The notes beneath the pieces were generated by a model. It worked only from the letters and a program-made list of their open reading frames with translations. It did not search any database and was not told the origin of the DNA. The position numbers and the translations under genes are program-made. Of a stretch of 6,825 bases of DNA, positions 1-6,213 are shown one piece after another (position 1 is the stretch's first letter; each line of letters begins with the position of its first letter). The DNA is from Bacillota bacterium (GTDB lineage: Bacteria; Bacillota; Clostridia; Lachnospirales; Lachnospiraceae), in NCBI GenBank assembly GCA_023387635.1, contig JAEWHU010000235.1, positions 1 through 6,825 of the forward strand. The letters run 5' to 3'.

Positions 1-156
1 ATTCTTGCTTCATTGATTGCATTTTCAAGACTTTATCTATATGTACATTTTCCTTCTGATGTTTTAGCCGGCTTGGTAATAGGAGTTATTAATAGTATTA
101 TAGCAATAAAATGTGTTGATTATTTCAAAAAAAATAATAGAATGAATATTTCATAA
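1..156 (+). CDS. PAP2-family membrane phosphatase, C-terminal fragment (5' end outside window)
   Basis: Frame 1 is open from the window edge to TAA at 154-156, giving 51 residues. The fragment carries the third PAP2 (type 2 phosphatidic acid phosphatase) signature, SR-x5-H-x3-D, as Ser9, Arg10, His16 and Asp20 of the visible part, in the string SRLYLYVHFPSD. In the family this His is the nucleophile that forms the phospho-enzyme and the Asp assists it. A hydrophobic stretch follows (about residues 21-39, the last membrane helix), then a short basic tail with KK and R. Family members dephosphorylate lipid phosphates such as undecaprenyl pyrophosphate or phosphatidate at the outer face of the membrane. 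The exact substrate cannot be told from this fragment. The next gene starts 28 bases downstream with no terminator between, so co-transcription is possible. The family call is firm despite the truncation because the motif is complete and sits just before a closing membrane helix. Confidence 0.85.
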   Translation: MLASLIAFSRLYLYVHFPSDVLAGLVIGVINSIIAIKCVDYFKKNNRMNIS

Positions 157-163
157 AAAAATT

Positions 164-170
164 AAGAAGG
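164..170 (+). promoter_or_regulatory. Ribosome binding site with unusually long spacing
   Basis: AAGAAGG is the only purine-rich Shine-Dalgarno-like string ahead of the ATG at 185, but it lies 14 bases upstream, longer than the 5-9 bases seen for the other genes here. An in-frame TAA at 176-178 rules out an earlier start, so the ATG at 185 stands. Translation of this gene may be weak. Confidence 0.45.
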
Positions 171-184
171 ATAAATAAACAACA

Positions 185-712
185 ATGAGAGATGAAATTG
201 AAAAATTTTGTGATGATATAAAAGTTGAGTATTGTTTATATATGTATGTTAAAGATTCACGTTTTCCTTATTGTTGTAAGTTATCGGCTGACTTGATAAC
301 TTCTTTTTTAAAAATTGTATGCAGCGATAATTTTCAATATATATGTACAACAAAAGAGTGTGCATATAATCATGCGTGGACATATTATAAAGATGAAGTG
401 GAGGAATTCATTATTGATTTTACAAACTTACAATTTAAAAATAGTAAGCTTAGTTATACTATTAAAATAAAGGATATAAGTATTGAAGAATTTAAGAAAG
501 TAATTTATGAGGAAACAGTTGTATTTAACCCACAAGAAACTTATATGTATGGGATGTATGATGAAATGATTCCAAAAAAGCAAAATTGTTATGGAATAAT
601 AGACAACTTTACTGGTGGACTAAACAAAAACGACTTTATGAAGTTTTTAGAAAAAAGTTATGATGTGGCATATAATAATACATCGTATAAATATAACAAG
701 AAAAAAGATTAA
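185..712 (+). CDS. Uncharacterised protein with papain/transglutaminase-like Cys-His-Asp pattern
   Basis: This 175-residue protein has no signal peptide or membrane segment, so it is probably cytoplasmic. I do not recognise a named family. Three blocks appear in the order of a papain-like or transglutaminase-like catalytic triad: Cys30-Cys31 at the start of a helix (CCKLSADLITSFLK), His63 in HAW, and Asp78 in IIDFTNLQF. Many small bacterial proteins of this fold show a GCCGDAS-like helix, then HAW, then an IDxTxxQF strand, and the resemblance here is good, though the Gly and Asp after the cysteines are replaced. The remainder (90-175) is variable, with a lysine-rich tail. It could be a cysteine peptidase, amidase or acyltransferase-like enzyme; the substrate is unknown. 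The coding sequence is visibly more AT-rich than its neighbours, with many ATA, TTA and AAA codons, which may mark an acquired gene. It sits 28 bases after the PAP2 gene and 43 bases before msrB. Confidence is high that it is a gene and moderate for the fold. Confidence 0.7.
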   Translation: MRDEIEKFCDDIKVEYCLYMYVKDSRFPYCCKLSADLITSFLKIVCSDNFQYICTTKECAYNHAWTYYKDEVEEFIIDFTNLQFKNSKLSYTIKIKDISIEEFKKVIYEETVVFNPQETYMYGMYDEMIPKKQNCYGIIDNFTGGLNKNDFMKFLEKSYDVAYNNTSYKYNKKKD

Positions 713-755
713 CATGATGGAGAGGCATAAAGCGCATTAATAGGAGAAACTTATC

Positions 756-1235
756 ATGGAGAATATGAATGAGAACAAGAAATATCATAAAAAATCGAAA
801 GAGGATTTGAGAGAAACACTTACTAAAATACAATATAATGTAACACAGTATAGTGAAACTGAGCCCCCCTTTCTGAATGAGTATTTTGATAATTTTGAAC
901 AGGGAATATACATTGATATAACGACTGGTGAACCACTATTTGTTTCTAGTGACAAGTTTGATTCTGGCTGTGGATGGCCAAGCTTTTCTAAGCCAATACA
1001 GAGGGATTTAATATGTGAGTTAACAGATGTATCTCATGGAATGACAAGGACAGAAGTACGAAGTAAAACAGGTAATGCACATTTAGGGCATGTTTTTATG
1101 GACGGTCCAAAAGAATTAGGTGGCTTGCGATATTGTATTAATAGTGCATCTCTTAAGTTTATACCTAAAGATGAGATGAAGGAAAAAGGATATGGTTATT
1201 TATTGCCTCTATTAGAGGATAAAGGGGTCAAATAG
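756..1235 (+). CDS. msrB: Peptide-methionine (R)-S-oxide reductase MsrB
   Basis: MsrB reduces the R epimer of methionine sulfoxide in proteins back to methionine, as oxidative-damage repair, usually with thioredoxin as reductant. The 159-residue product has the full SelR/MsrB domain at about residues 19-138. KFDSGCGWPSF carries Cys72, which matches the resolving cysteine of Neisseria-type enzymes. SHGMTRTEVRS, then NAHLGHVF with His109 and His112, and RYCINSASLKFIP with the catalytic nucleophile Cys127 follow. The two CxxC pairs that bind zinc in many MsrB enzymes are absent, so this is the zinc-free form. No MsrA domain is fused. The first 18 residues are a lysine-rich extension. The ATG at 756 is chosen because TAGGAG at 741-746 lies 9 bases upstream; the next in-frame ATG (765) would put that site too far away. 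No signal peptide is seen, so it should act in the cytoplasm. It is the last gene before the terminator at 1259-1292. Confidence 0.96.
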   Translation: MENMNENKKYHKKSKEDLRETLTKIQYNVTQYSETEPPFLNEYFDNFEQGIYIDITTGEPLFVSSDKFDSGCGWPSFSKPIQRDLICELTDVSHGMTRTEVRSKTGNAHLGHVFMDGPKELGGLRYCINSASLKFIPKDEMKEKGYGYLLPLLEDKGVK

Positions 1236-1258
1236 TTATTAAAATACTGATATATGAG

Positions 1259-1292
1259 GGTTTGCTGCACAGGTGTAGCAGGCCTTTTTTTT
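1259..1292 (+). terminator. Rho-independent terminator after msrB
   Basis: The left arm GGTTTGCTGC (1259-1268) pairs over 10 bp with GTAGCAGGCC (1275-1284), counting three G-U pairs. The loop is ACAGGT and the stem is followed at once by eight T residues (1285-1292). It begins 23 bases after the msrB stop and separates that unit from the lipoprotein operon. Confidence 0.93.
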
Positions 1293-1337
1293 ATCCATCA
1301 CAATTTTCTCAAAAGCCTATGTTAAAGTGTATAGGAT

Positions 1338-1361
1338 TGGCAAACAGAATTATGTTTACCA
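1338..1361 (+). promoter_or_regulatory. Imperfect 24-bp palindrome, putative operator
   Basis: The arms TGGCAAAC (1338-1345) and GTTTACCA (1354-1361) are inverted repeats matching at 7 of 8 positions. The 8 bases between them continue the symmetry at 3 of 4 pairs, so 10 of 12 pairs match overall. The arm spacing and dyad symmetry suit a dimeric transcription factor. The site ends 5 bp before a TATACT box and lies in the only sizeable intergenic gap ahead of the lipoprotein/sulfotransferase operon. No specific regulator can be named. Chance symmetry in AT-rich DNA is possible, though each arm contains G/C positions. Confidence 0.45.
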
Positions 1362-1366
1362 CAAAA

Positions 1367-1372
1367 TATACT
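1367..1372 (+). promoter_or_regulatory. Candidate -10 box of the lipoprotein/sulfotransferase operon
   Basis: TATACT matches five of six positions of the TATAAT consensus and lies 26 bases before the ATG at 1399. That would place the transcript start near 1379, just ahead of the AGGAG ribosome binding site. I see no good -35 hexamer at 16-18 bp: TTGGCA (1337-1342) is too far away, with a 24-bp gap. Either the promoter is weak and regulator-dependent or the true -10 lies elsewhere, for example TATTAT at 1372-1377. Confidence 0.35.
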
Positions 1373-1398
1373 ATTATTAGAAATTATAGGAGAAAATT

Positions 1399-2058
1399 AT
1401 GCGTAAAAAGTGGTTATTATTAGGGACAACTTTACTATTAACATTCGGTATAGTTGCATGTGATAGTTCAAATTCAGGAGATGTAACAAACGGAAGTGAT
1501 GGAACAAATACTACAGAACAAGAGGATAATTTATTATCTAATAATTCCAAAGACACAGATGCAGATGATACTGAAGCAGATTCTGATGCAAATGCAGATA
1601 CAGATGAAACGGACGATGTGAATGAAGACATCTTTGAACCGGTAGAAGTTACGGCAGGTGGTTGGGAAGTAATAATAGAAAATACGATGCGAGATGATTC
1701 CTTGGAGAATGTTAATGTTGTTCTTGGGTATACGGACGCAACTACTAGTGAATTTCGCCAAGAAGCAAGTGAAGGATATGAGTACTTCCTAATAAAATTA
1801 GCGATTACTAAAGCTGATAGTATGGAAAAAATAAGTTGGGACAATATGACTTTATTGGATGAAAATGGTAATACTTATAAGAGGATAGAAGATACTTTTA
1901 TTGATGAGCTTGGAATGATTAGAATGCCAGGTACAGATTTGAATTTTGGAACTAATGAAGGGTGGATAGCATTTGAAGTTAAGGAAGAATCAAAAGGTTT
2001 GACTTTAAAATATGAATTTGAAAATGAAAATTTTGAATATACATTTGAAGATCATTAG
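1399..2058 (+). CDS. Lipoprotein with acidic linker and DUF4352-like domain
   Basis: This 219-residue protein is exported and lipid-anchored. It has a basic MRKK start, a hydrophobic core, and a lipobox IVAC with Cys21. Residues 22-80 form a low-complexity linker rich in Asn, Ser, Thr and acids; 15 of residues 52-80 are Asp or Glu. Residues 82-217 form a compact beta-rich domain that resembles DUF4352-type immunoglobulin-like domains: GWEV strand, GYEYFLIKLAIT strand, SWDNMTLLDENGNTY hairpin, and GWIAFEV followed by a closing LTLKYEF strand. Such domains are common in Gram-positive surface lipoproteins and their function is mostly unknown. No catalytic motif is seen. TAGGAG at 1387-1392 lies 6 bases before the ATG. 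Its TAG stop lies inside the ribosome binding site of the next gene, so the three lipoprotein genes are very likely one operon. By context it may bind substrate, assist the neighbouring sulfotransferases, or sense a signal; this is inference. Confidence 0.85.
   Translation: MRKKWLLLGTTLLLTFGIVACDSSNSGDVTNGSDGTNTTEQEDNLLSNNSKDTDADDTEADSDANADTDETDDVNEDIFEPVEVTAGGWEVIIENTMRDDSLENVNVVLGYTDATTSEFRQEASEGYEYFLIKLAITKADSMEKISWDNMTLLDENGNTYKRIEDTFIDELGMIRMPGTDLNFGTNEGWIAFEVKEESKGLTLKYEFENENFEYTFEDH
1552..1638 (+). repeat. Degenerate GCAGAT/ACAGAT repeat coding an acidic linker
   Basis: Five copies of ACAGAT or GCAGAT occur at 1555, 1561, 1576, 1594 and 1600, two of the junctions being directly tandem, with related GATG and GATA units between. 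They encode the Asp/Ala/Thr/Glu spacer of the lipoprotein, residues 52-80. Such repeats tend to vary in length between strains by slippage; that is inferred, not seen. Confidence 0.5.
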
Positions 2059-2062
2059 GAGG
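2057..2062 (+). promoter_or_regulatory. Ribosome binding site that decides a TTG start
   Basis: AGGAGG overlaps the last two bases of the upstream TAG stop and lies 7 bases before the TTG at 2070. It supports TTG as the start of the first sulfotransferase, since the next ATG, codon 6 at 2085, is 22 bases away and would remove the basic n-region of the signal peptide. The overlap suggests translational coupling. Confidence 0.8.
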
Positions 2063-2069
2063 AACTATT

Positions 2070-4067
2070 TTGAAGAAAAGTGTAATGTTAATTTTGATGT
2101 TAACAGTATTTTGTGCATCTCTTATGGGGTGTAGTAATAATGCAAAAGAGACTAATATATTTGGTGAAGATAACAAAGAAACAAACAATGATAACATAGT
2201 TGAGATTCTTCCATCACCAGAATTTAAAACGGAGATTGTATCAAACATAAATGAGAAGACATTTACGTCAACTATTACAAAGAGTAAGGATAGAGTAATT
2301 AAAAGTTATAATTTGGACAAGCAAATACAAGATGAATTAGAGAATGGCGGACACACCTTTTTAGAACCTTTCACCATATTAAATCCATTTGGTAATTCGC
2401 CACTAACTGCTGTAGTTTTATTTGAAACAGAAGAAGAATATGCTGTACGAGTGACGGTTGAAGGCAATACGGATGAGACTGATGTGGTAGGTAACGTAGA
2501 GGCATCAACATTACATCGTGTACCTATTATAGGTTTATATCCAGACAAAGAAAATGAAGTAACAATTGAACTACTAGATAATAACGGTAGTGTAGTTGAT
2601 ACTACAGTAGTCTTCATACAAACAGATGTATTACCATCTACTATGGAAAATTTAGTAGAAGTTGAAAATTACACAGAAACTTCTTCTTATGGATTACTTG
2701 AAGTATCTGGATTTGGTACTCCACATCCATTTGCATTTGATACACAAGGAGATGTTAGATGGTATTTATCTGAATCTTATGCAAGTTATGGCTATTTTCC
2801 ACTATCTAATGGGCACTTTATAGTAATGGATGGGGATGTTATGACTCAGACTTATGAAAAACCTCATGCACAACAGCTATATGAAATGGATTATTTAGGA
2901 AGAGTGCATCAAATCTATTTTATTGAAAAAGGGGCCCATCATGAAATCATTGAAATGACGCCAGGAGGTAACTTATTAGTACTAACGAATTCTATTGATG
3001 AACATGTGGAGGATGTAGTAGAAGAGATTGACCGAGAAACAGGTGAAATCGTAAAATCACTTGATATGAGAGAAATATTTGGGGATACCTATGTTGATAG
3101 AATGGATTGGGCACATCTAAATACAGCGTCATACAACCCCATTGATGATACTGTAATTTTATCACCAAGGAATATTCATAGTGGAATCAAAATTGATTGG
3201 TCTACGAATGAGTTAATCTGGATATTAGGAGACCCCAACTTTTGGGAGGGGACCCCATTTTATAATAAAGTATTACAACCTGAGGGAGATATTATCTGGC
3301 ATTATCAACCACATGCTATCTATGAAATTACAGAGGATTTAGATGGTGATTCAGATACAATTCATGTAATGTTGTTTGATAATCACTGGGATAAAACTAG
3401 AAAAGTTGAGTCTTTTGATAATTTAGAGTATTCCTATGTAAGCTTATATACTATAAATGAAGAAACTAAAACAGTATCCCAACCTCATATTTATGAAGGA
3501 GTAAAATCAAAGATTACTTCCAATTTCCGATTTAATTATGAAGATAGTAGAGTGTTTTTTATGGGTGGTTATTTGGCTAAGGAAACAAAAGATGGACGTA
3601 ATGGCATGATTTATGAATATGATTATGAGACAGAGGAAGCACTAAATCAATATACGCTACGTTATACCTTCTACCGTGCCTATGAATTTGAACCTGATTA
3701 TAATACATGTGCTACCTTAATGGAAGTAAGAGATAATTATGTAGCAGGAACACTTAGAATAGCAACTCTAAATGAAGAGAAAGCAGAGGCTCCATCAGAT
3801 ATATTAGAGGAAGGATTAAAACTTTCAATCACCAATCAGCTTTTATATCTTAAAGCTAAGGATCATAAGATATCTAAGGTTGAGTTTATTGGTAAAAATG
3901 CAAATTACCTCTTAGATTTATCCTATACAAAAGGGGAAGAAACATATCAGAAACTTAATTATAAGATTGTTGTACCATTTTCTAATCTACAGGAAGATGA
4001 ATATCAGATTGTAGTTACTTATGAGGGTATTAGGTATAATACTGGAAAATCTATTACAATTCAGTAG
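2070..4067 (+). CDS. Aryl-sulfate sulfotransferase (ASST) lipoprotein, copy 1
   Basis: This 665-residue member of the bacterial ASST family resembles AssT. ASST moves sulfate from a phenolic sulfate ester to another phenol, through a sulfo-histidine and without PAPS. The lipobox LMGC with Cys21 anchors it outside the membrane. Residues 22-60 form a polar linker. An N-terminal Ig-like ASST domain spans about 80-185 (ILNPFGNSPLTA; LHRVPIIGLYP), then a beta-propeller at about 205-565. Active-site candidates by pattern are His290-His291 (GAHHEIIEM), His349 (DWAHLN), Arg367 (LSPR) and His415 (PH), the last matching the nucleophile His436 of E. coli ASST. The His-Arg distance of 18 is the same as in that enzyme (356 to 374). 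A beta-rich tail (580-665) follows. The mature chain has one cysteine (547), so no internal disulfide is possible. Start is TTG with AGGAGG 7 bases upstream, 11 bases after the previous gene. Phenol, flavonoid or peptide-tyrosine acceptors cannot be told apart here. Confidence 0.9.
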   Translation: MKKSVMLILMLTVFCASLMGCSNNAKETNIFGEDNKETNNDNIVEILPSPEFKTEIVSNINEKTFTSTITKSKDRVIKSYNLDKQIQDELENGGHTFLEPFTILNPFGNSPLTAVVLFETEEEYAVRVTVEGNTDETDVVGNVEASTLHRVPIIGLYPDKENEVTIELLDNNGSVVDTTVVFIQTDVLPSTMENLVEVENYTETSSYGLLEVSGFGTPHPFAFDTQGDVRWYLSESYASYGYFPLSNGHFIVMDGDVMTQTYEKPHAQQLYEMDYLGRVHQIYFIEKGAHHEIIEMTPGGNLLVLTNSIDEHVEDVVEEIDRETGEIVKSLDMREIFGDTYVDRMDWAHLNTASYNPIDDTVILSPRNIHSGIKIDWSTNELIWILGDPNFWEGTPFYNKVLQPEGDIIWHYQPHAIYEITEDLDGDSDTIHVMLFDNHWDKTRKVESFDNLEYSYVSLYTINEETKTVSQPHIYEGVKSKITSNFRFNYEDSRVFFMGGYLAKETKDGRNGMIYEYDYETEEALNQYTLRYTFYRAYEFEPDYNTCATLMEVRDNYVAGTLRIATLNEEKAEAPSDILEEGLKLSITNQLLYLKAKDHKISKVEFIGKNANYLLDLSYTKGEETYQKLNYKIVVPFSNLQEDEYQIVVTYEGIRYNTGKSITIQ

Positions 4068-4069
4068 AA

Positions 4070-4076
4070 AAGGAGG
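4070..4076 (+). promoter_or_regulatory. Strong ribosome binding site of the second ASST
   Basis: AAGGAGG is a near-perfect Shine-Dalgarno sequence 6 bases before the ATG at 4083 and only 2 bases after the stop of copy 1. With an ATG instead of TTG, copy 2 may be translated more strongly than copy 1. No promoter or terminator fits in the 15-base gap. Confidence 0.85.
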
Positions 4077-4082
4077 AATTAA

Positions 4083-6101
4083 ATGAAAAAGCTCTTAACA
4101 AGTATTTTAATAGTATCGCTTTCTTGCTTCCTATTAATTGGATGCAATAGATTAGGAGAAACAGGGAATATAATACCTACTAAATCACCTGTGGAAGACG
4201 CGATATTAGATTCTGACACGGGAGAATCAATAGAAATAAATCGTACTGATTTAGAGGTAACAAATTATTTTGATGCTCAGAACCAAGTTGATGAGAATTT
4301 ACAGATAGAAGAGGAAAAAGGATATTCCTTTGATGAAGCGTTAATCATAGTAAATCCATATGGAGATTCACCATTAACAGCAGCAGCTATATTTACAACA
4401 AGTGAAGATATGGGTGGAACCATTACTGTTAAGGGAAAAGTAGCAGAGGATAATATTACAGGTAGATTTAAGGCAACGAAAAGTCATATTGTACCAATCT
4501 ATGGTTTATATCCTGGTGAAACAACAGAAGTTGTTATAACTCTTGATGATGGAACATCGAAAACATTTGAAGTTACTACGGATTCTGTTGGAATAGATAC
4601 AGGTGGAACTGAGGTAAAAATGGTGGATGAGATGGCTTATGACTATTCGAACTTAACATTTATCAGTAATGTTACGAGTAGCAACATCTATGCTGTTGAT
4701 AGCAAAGGAGATGTACGCTGGTATTATGATAATAGTGGTGTACTTGGTGTTAAAGTATTATCTAACGGGCATCTTATCGTTCCATCTAGTTATACATTAA
4801 AGACACAATATTATCAATCTGGAATTATGGAAATTGACTTATTAGGTAAAGTGTATTATGAGTATGCAATTCCTGGTGGCATGCACCACGATATGTTGGA
4901 ATTGCCAAATGGCAATCTATTAGTCGCTTCTGATCGATCTTCCTTTGAAACAGTGGAAGACTATGTTGTAGAGATTGATAAAGAAAGTGGGGAAGTTGTA
5001 TGGGAACTAGATATGGCGACCTTAATTGGCATGGAAGAAGGTGGTTCTATTAATAGAACGGAGGATGACTGGTTCCATAACAATGGTATATGGTATGATG
5101 AAGATACGGATACCTTACTATTATCAGGACGCCATGTGGACGCTATTGTTGCCGTTGATAAATCAGATAAAACATTAAAATGGATTCTTGGGAACCCTGA
5201 AGGTTGGAGTGAAGAATATAAACAATATTTCTTTACACCACTTGGTGAAGAGTTCGAATGGCAATATGCGCAACATGAAGTAACGATGCTATCCAATGGA
5301 GATATAATGTGTTTTGATAATGGTGCAGGACGTACTAAAACAACTAATTTAGAAGCAGAAGTTACTGGAGATAATGTATATTCTCGAGCAGTTATATATC
5401 GAATTGATGAAGAGAAGATGACCATTGAGCAAGTATGGGAATATGGAAAAGCACGTGGCGGAGAATTTAATTCAGAATGGATTAGTGGAGCAATTAGTTT
5501 AGATGATGATCCTAATAATATTTGGATTACATCTGGCTCAAATCTATATAGTCAGGCGGAAGATAGCTATGATTATGGTCCATCTGATATGTTTAAAGAA
5601 GGGCTAGAACAATCAACTATAATTGCACAAGTTAAAGAGAATAAGCTTGTTTATGAATTGAGGTTAAAACATTTAACCTATCGTTCTTTTAGACTTTCTG
5701 TTTATGAAGATGCAAATAACTTTGATGTAGCAGCTAAAGGAAAATATCTTGGTGGATTAGGAATCACAGAAACAGTTGATGTTCCACTTGAACTTAAAGA
5801 TACGGAGCTTACAGAAAATTTTAAACTCACTTTAGACCCTACGAAATTATATCTTTCATCCAAATATACCATTACCTCTATAGATGACTTAGAAGATAGT
5901 TACTTGGTGCTTCGCAAAGAGGATGGAACAGTGATTTCCTATAGTACTACACAAACTCAAATAGAAAATAAAAATGAAGTCACAGTAAATGTAACAGGCT
6001 GGATATCCACTACTGGATTAGAAGGTTCTTCCTATGATATTTATGTGGTTTTAGGAGGAAATGTTAGTTATACTGGATATAGGCTTAATCTAACGAAGTA
6101 G
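4083..6101 (+). CDS. Aryl-sulfate sulfotransferase (ASST) lipoprotein, copy 2
   Basis: This 672-residue paralogue of the preceding gene has the same layout: MKK start, lipobox LIGC with Cys21, linker to about 60, Ig-like N-terminal domain at about 75-170 (IVNPYGDSPLTA; HIVPIYGLYP), propeller at about 185-540, and a C-terminal beta-rich region (about 560-672). The active-site pattern is complete and more canonical than in copy 1: His268-His269-Asp270 (MHHD), His332 (DWFHNN), Arg350 (LSGRH), and His398 (AQHE), the likely nucleophile. The spacings His332-Arg350 (18) and Arg350-His398 (48) equal those of copy 1. The mature chain has a single cysteine (410), so it cannot form the internal disulfide that E. 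coli ASST gains from DsbL. The role predicted from the family is sulfate transfer between phenolic compounds on the outer face of the membrane. It is the last gene of the operon; the shared hairpin terminator starts 31 bases after the stop. Confidence 0.91.
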   Translation: MKKLLTSILIVSLSCFLLIGCNRLGETGNIIPTKSPVEDAILDSDTGESIEINRTDLEVTNYFDAQNQVDENLQIEEEKGYSFDEALIIVNPYGDSPLTAAAIFTTSEDMGGTITVKGKVAEDNITGRFKATKSHIVPIYGLYPGETTEVVITLDDGTSKTFEVTTDSVGIDTGGTEVKMVDEMAYDYSNLTFISNVTSSNIYAVDSKGDVRWYYDNSGVLGVKVLSNGHLIVPSSYTLKTQYYQSGIMEIDLLGKVYYEYAIPGGMHHDMLELPNGNLLVASDRSSFETVEDYVVEIDKESGEVVWELDMATLIGMEEGGSINRTEDDWFHNNGIWYDEDTDTLLLSGRHVDAIVAVDKSDKTLKWILGNPEGWSEEYKQYFFTPLGEEFEWQYAQHEVTMLSNGDIMCFDNGAGRTKTTNLEAEVTGDNVYSRAVIYRIDEEKMTIEQVWEYGKARGGEFNSEWISGAISLDDDPNNIWITSGSNLYSQAEDSYDYGPSDMFKEGLEQSTIIAQVKENKLVYELRLKHLTYRSFRLSVYEDANNFDVAAKGKYLGGLGITETVDVPLELKDTELTENFKLTLDPTKLYLSSKYTITSIDDLEDSYLVLRKEDGTVISYSTTQTQIENKNEVTVNVTGWISTTGLEGSSYDIYVVLGGNVSYTGYRLNLTK

Positions 6102-6131
6102 TTAATATAATCTTATATTATATGTAAAAAT

Positions 6132-6176
6132 AGCCCCAATATGTGAAATTAAAATCATATATTGGGGCTTCTATAT
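6132..6176. terminator. Bidirectional rho-independent terminator between convergent genes
   Basis: A 15-bp stem (left arm 6132-6146, right arm 6155-6169, one G-U pair) contains the AGCCCCAATAT / ATATTGGGGCT core and has an 8-base AT loop. On the + strand it is followed by TTCTATATT, a moderate U-tract. On the minus strand the hairpin is followed by the complement of GTAAAAAT (ATTTTTAC), a better U-tract. It can end both the sulfotransferase operon and the histidine kinase transcript, whose stop is 45 bases away. Confidence 0.87.
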
Positions 6177-6213
6177 TGTGGAATGATTTTGGAAGGCTAA
6201 CTATTATTCCTAC

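Noticed and set aside
157..184. Possible separate promoter or terminator between the PAP2 fragment and the next gene
   Set aside because: The 28 bases hold only an A-rich stretch and a Shine-Dalgarno-like string; there is no hairpin and no recognisable promoter pair.
714..740. Eight-codon frame ATGATG...TAA between the Cys-His-Asp gene and msrB, as a possible leader peptide
   Set aside because: No ribosome binding site precedes it, no attenuator hairpin follows it, and its codons show no run of one amino acid.
1377..1844. Open minus-strand frame of 155 codons across the lipoprotein gene
   Set aside because: It is the antisense shadow of the DUF4352-like lipoprotein. Its Ser/Val-rich product comes from reading the GAT-rich linker backwards, and it has no ribosome binding site.
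4961..5425. Open minus-strand frame of 154 codons inside ASST copy 2
   Set aside because: It lies wholly inside a well-supported gene, has low-complexity Ser-rich product and no known motif.
6103..6120. Perfect 8-bp inverted repeat TAATATAA-TC-TTATATTA just after the ASST copy 2 stop
   Set aside because: It is made of A and T only with a 2-base gap, so it would be a weak hairpin and is expected by chance in this DNA. The GC-rich hairpin downstream explains termination.
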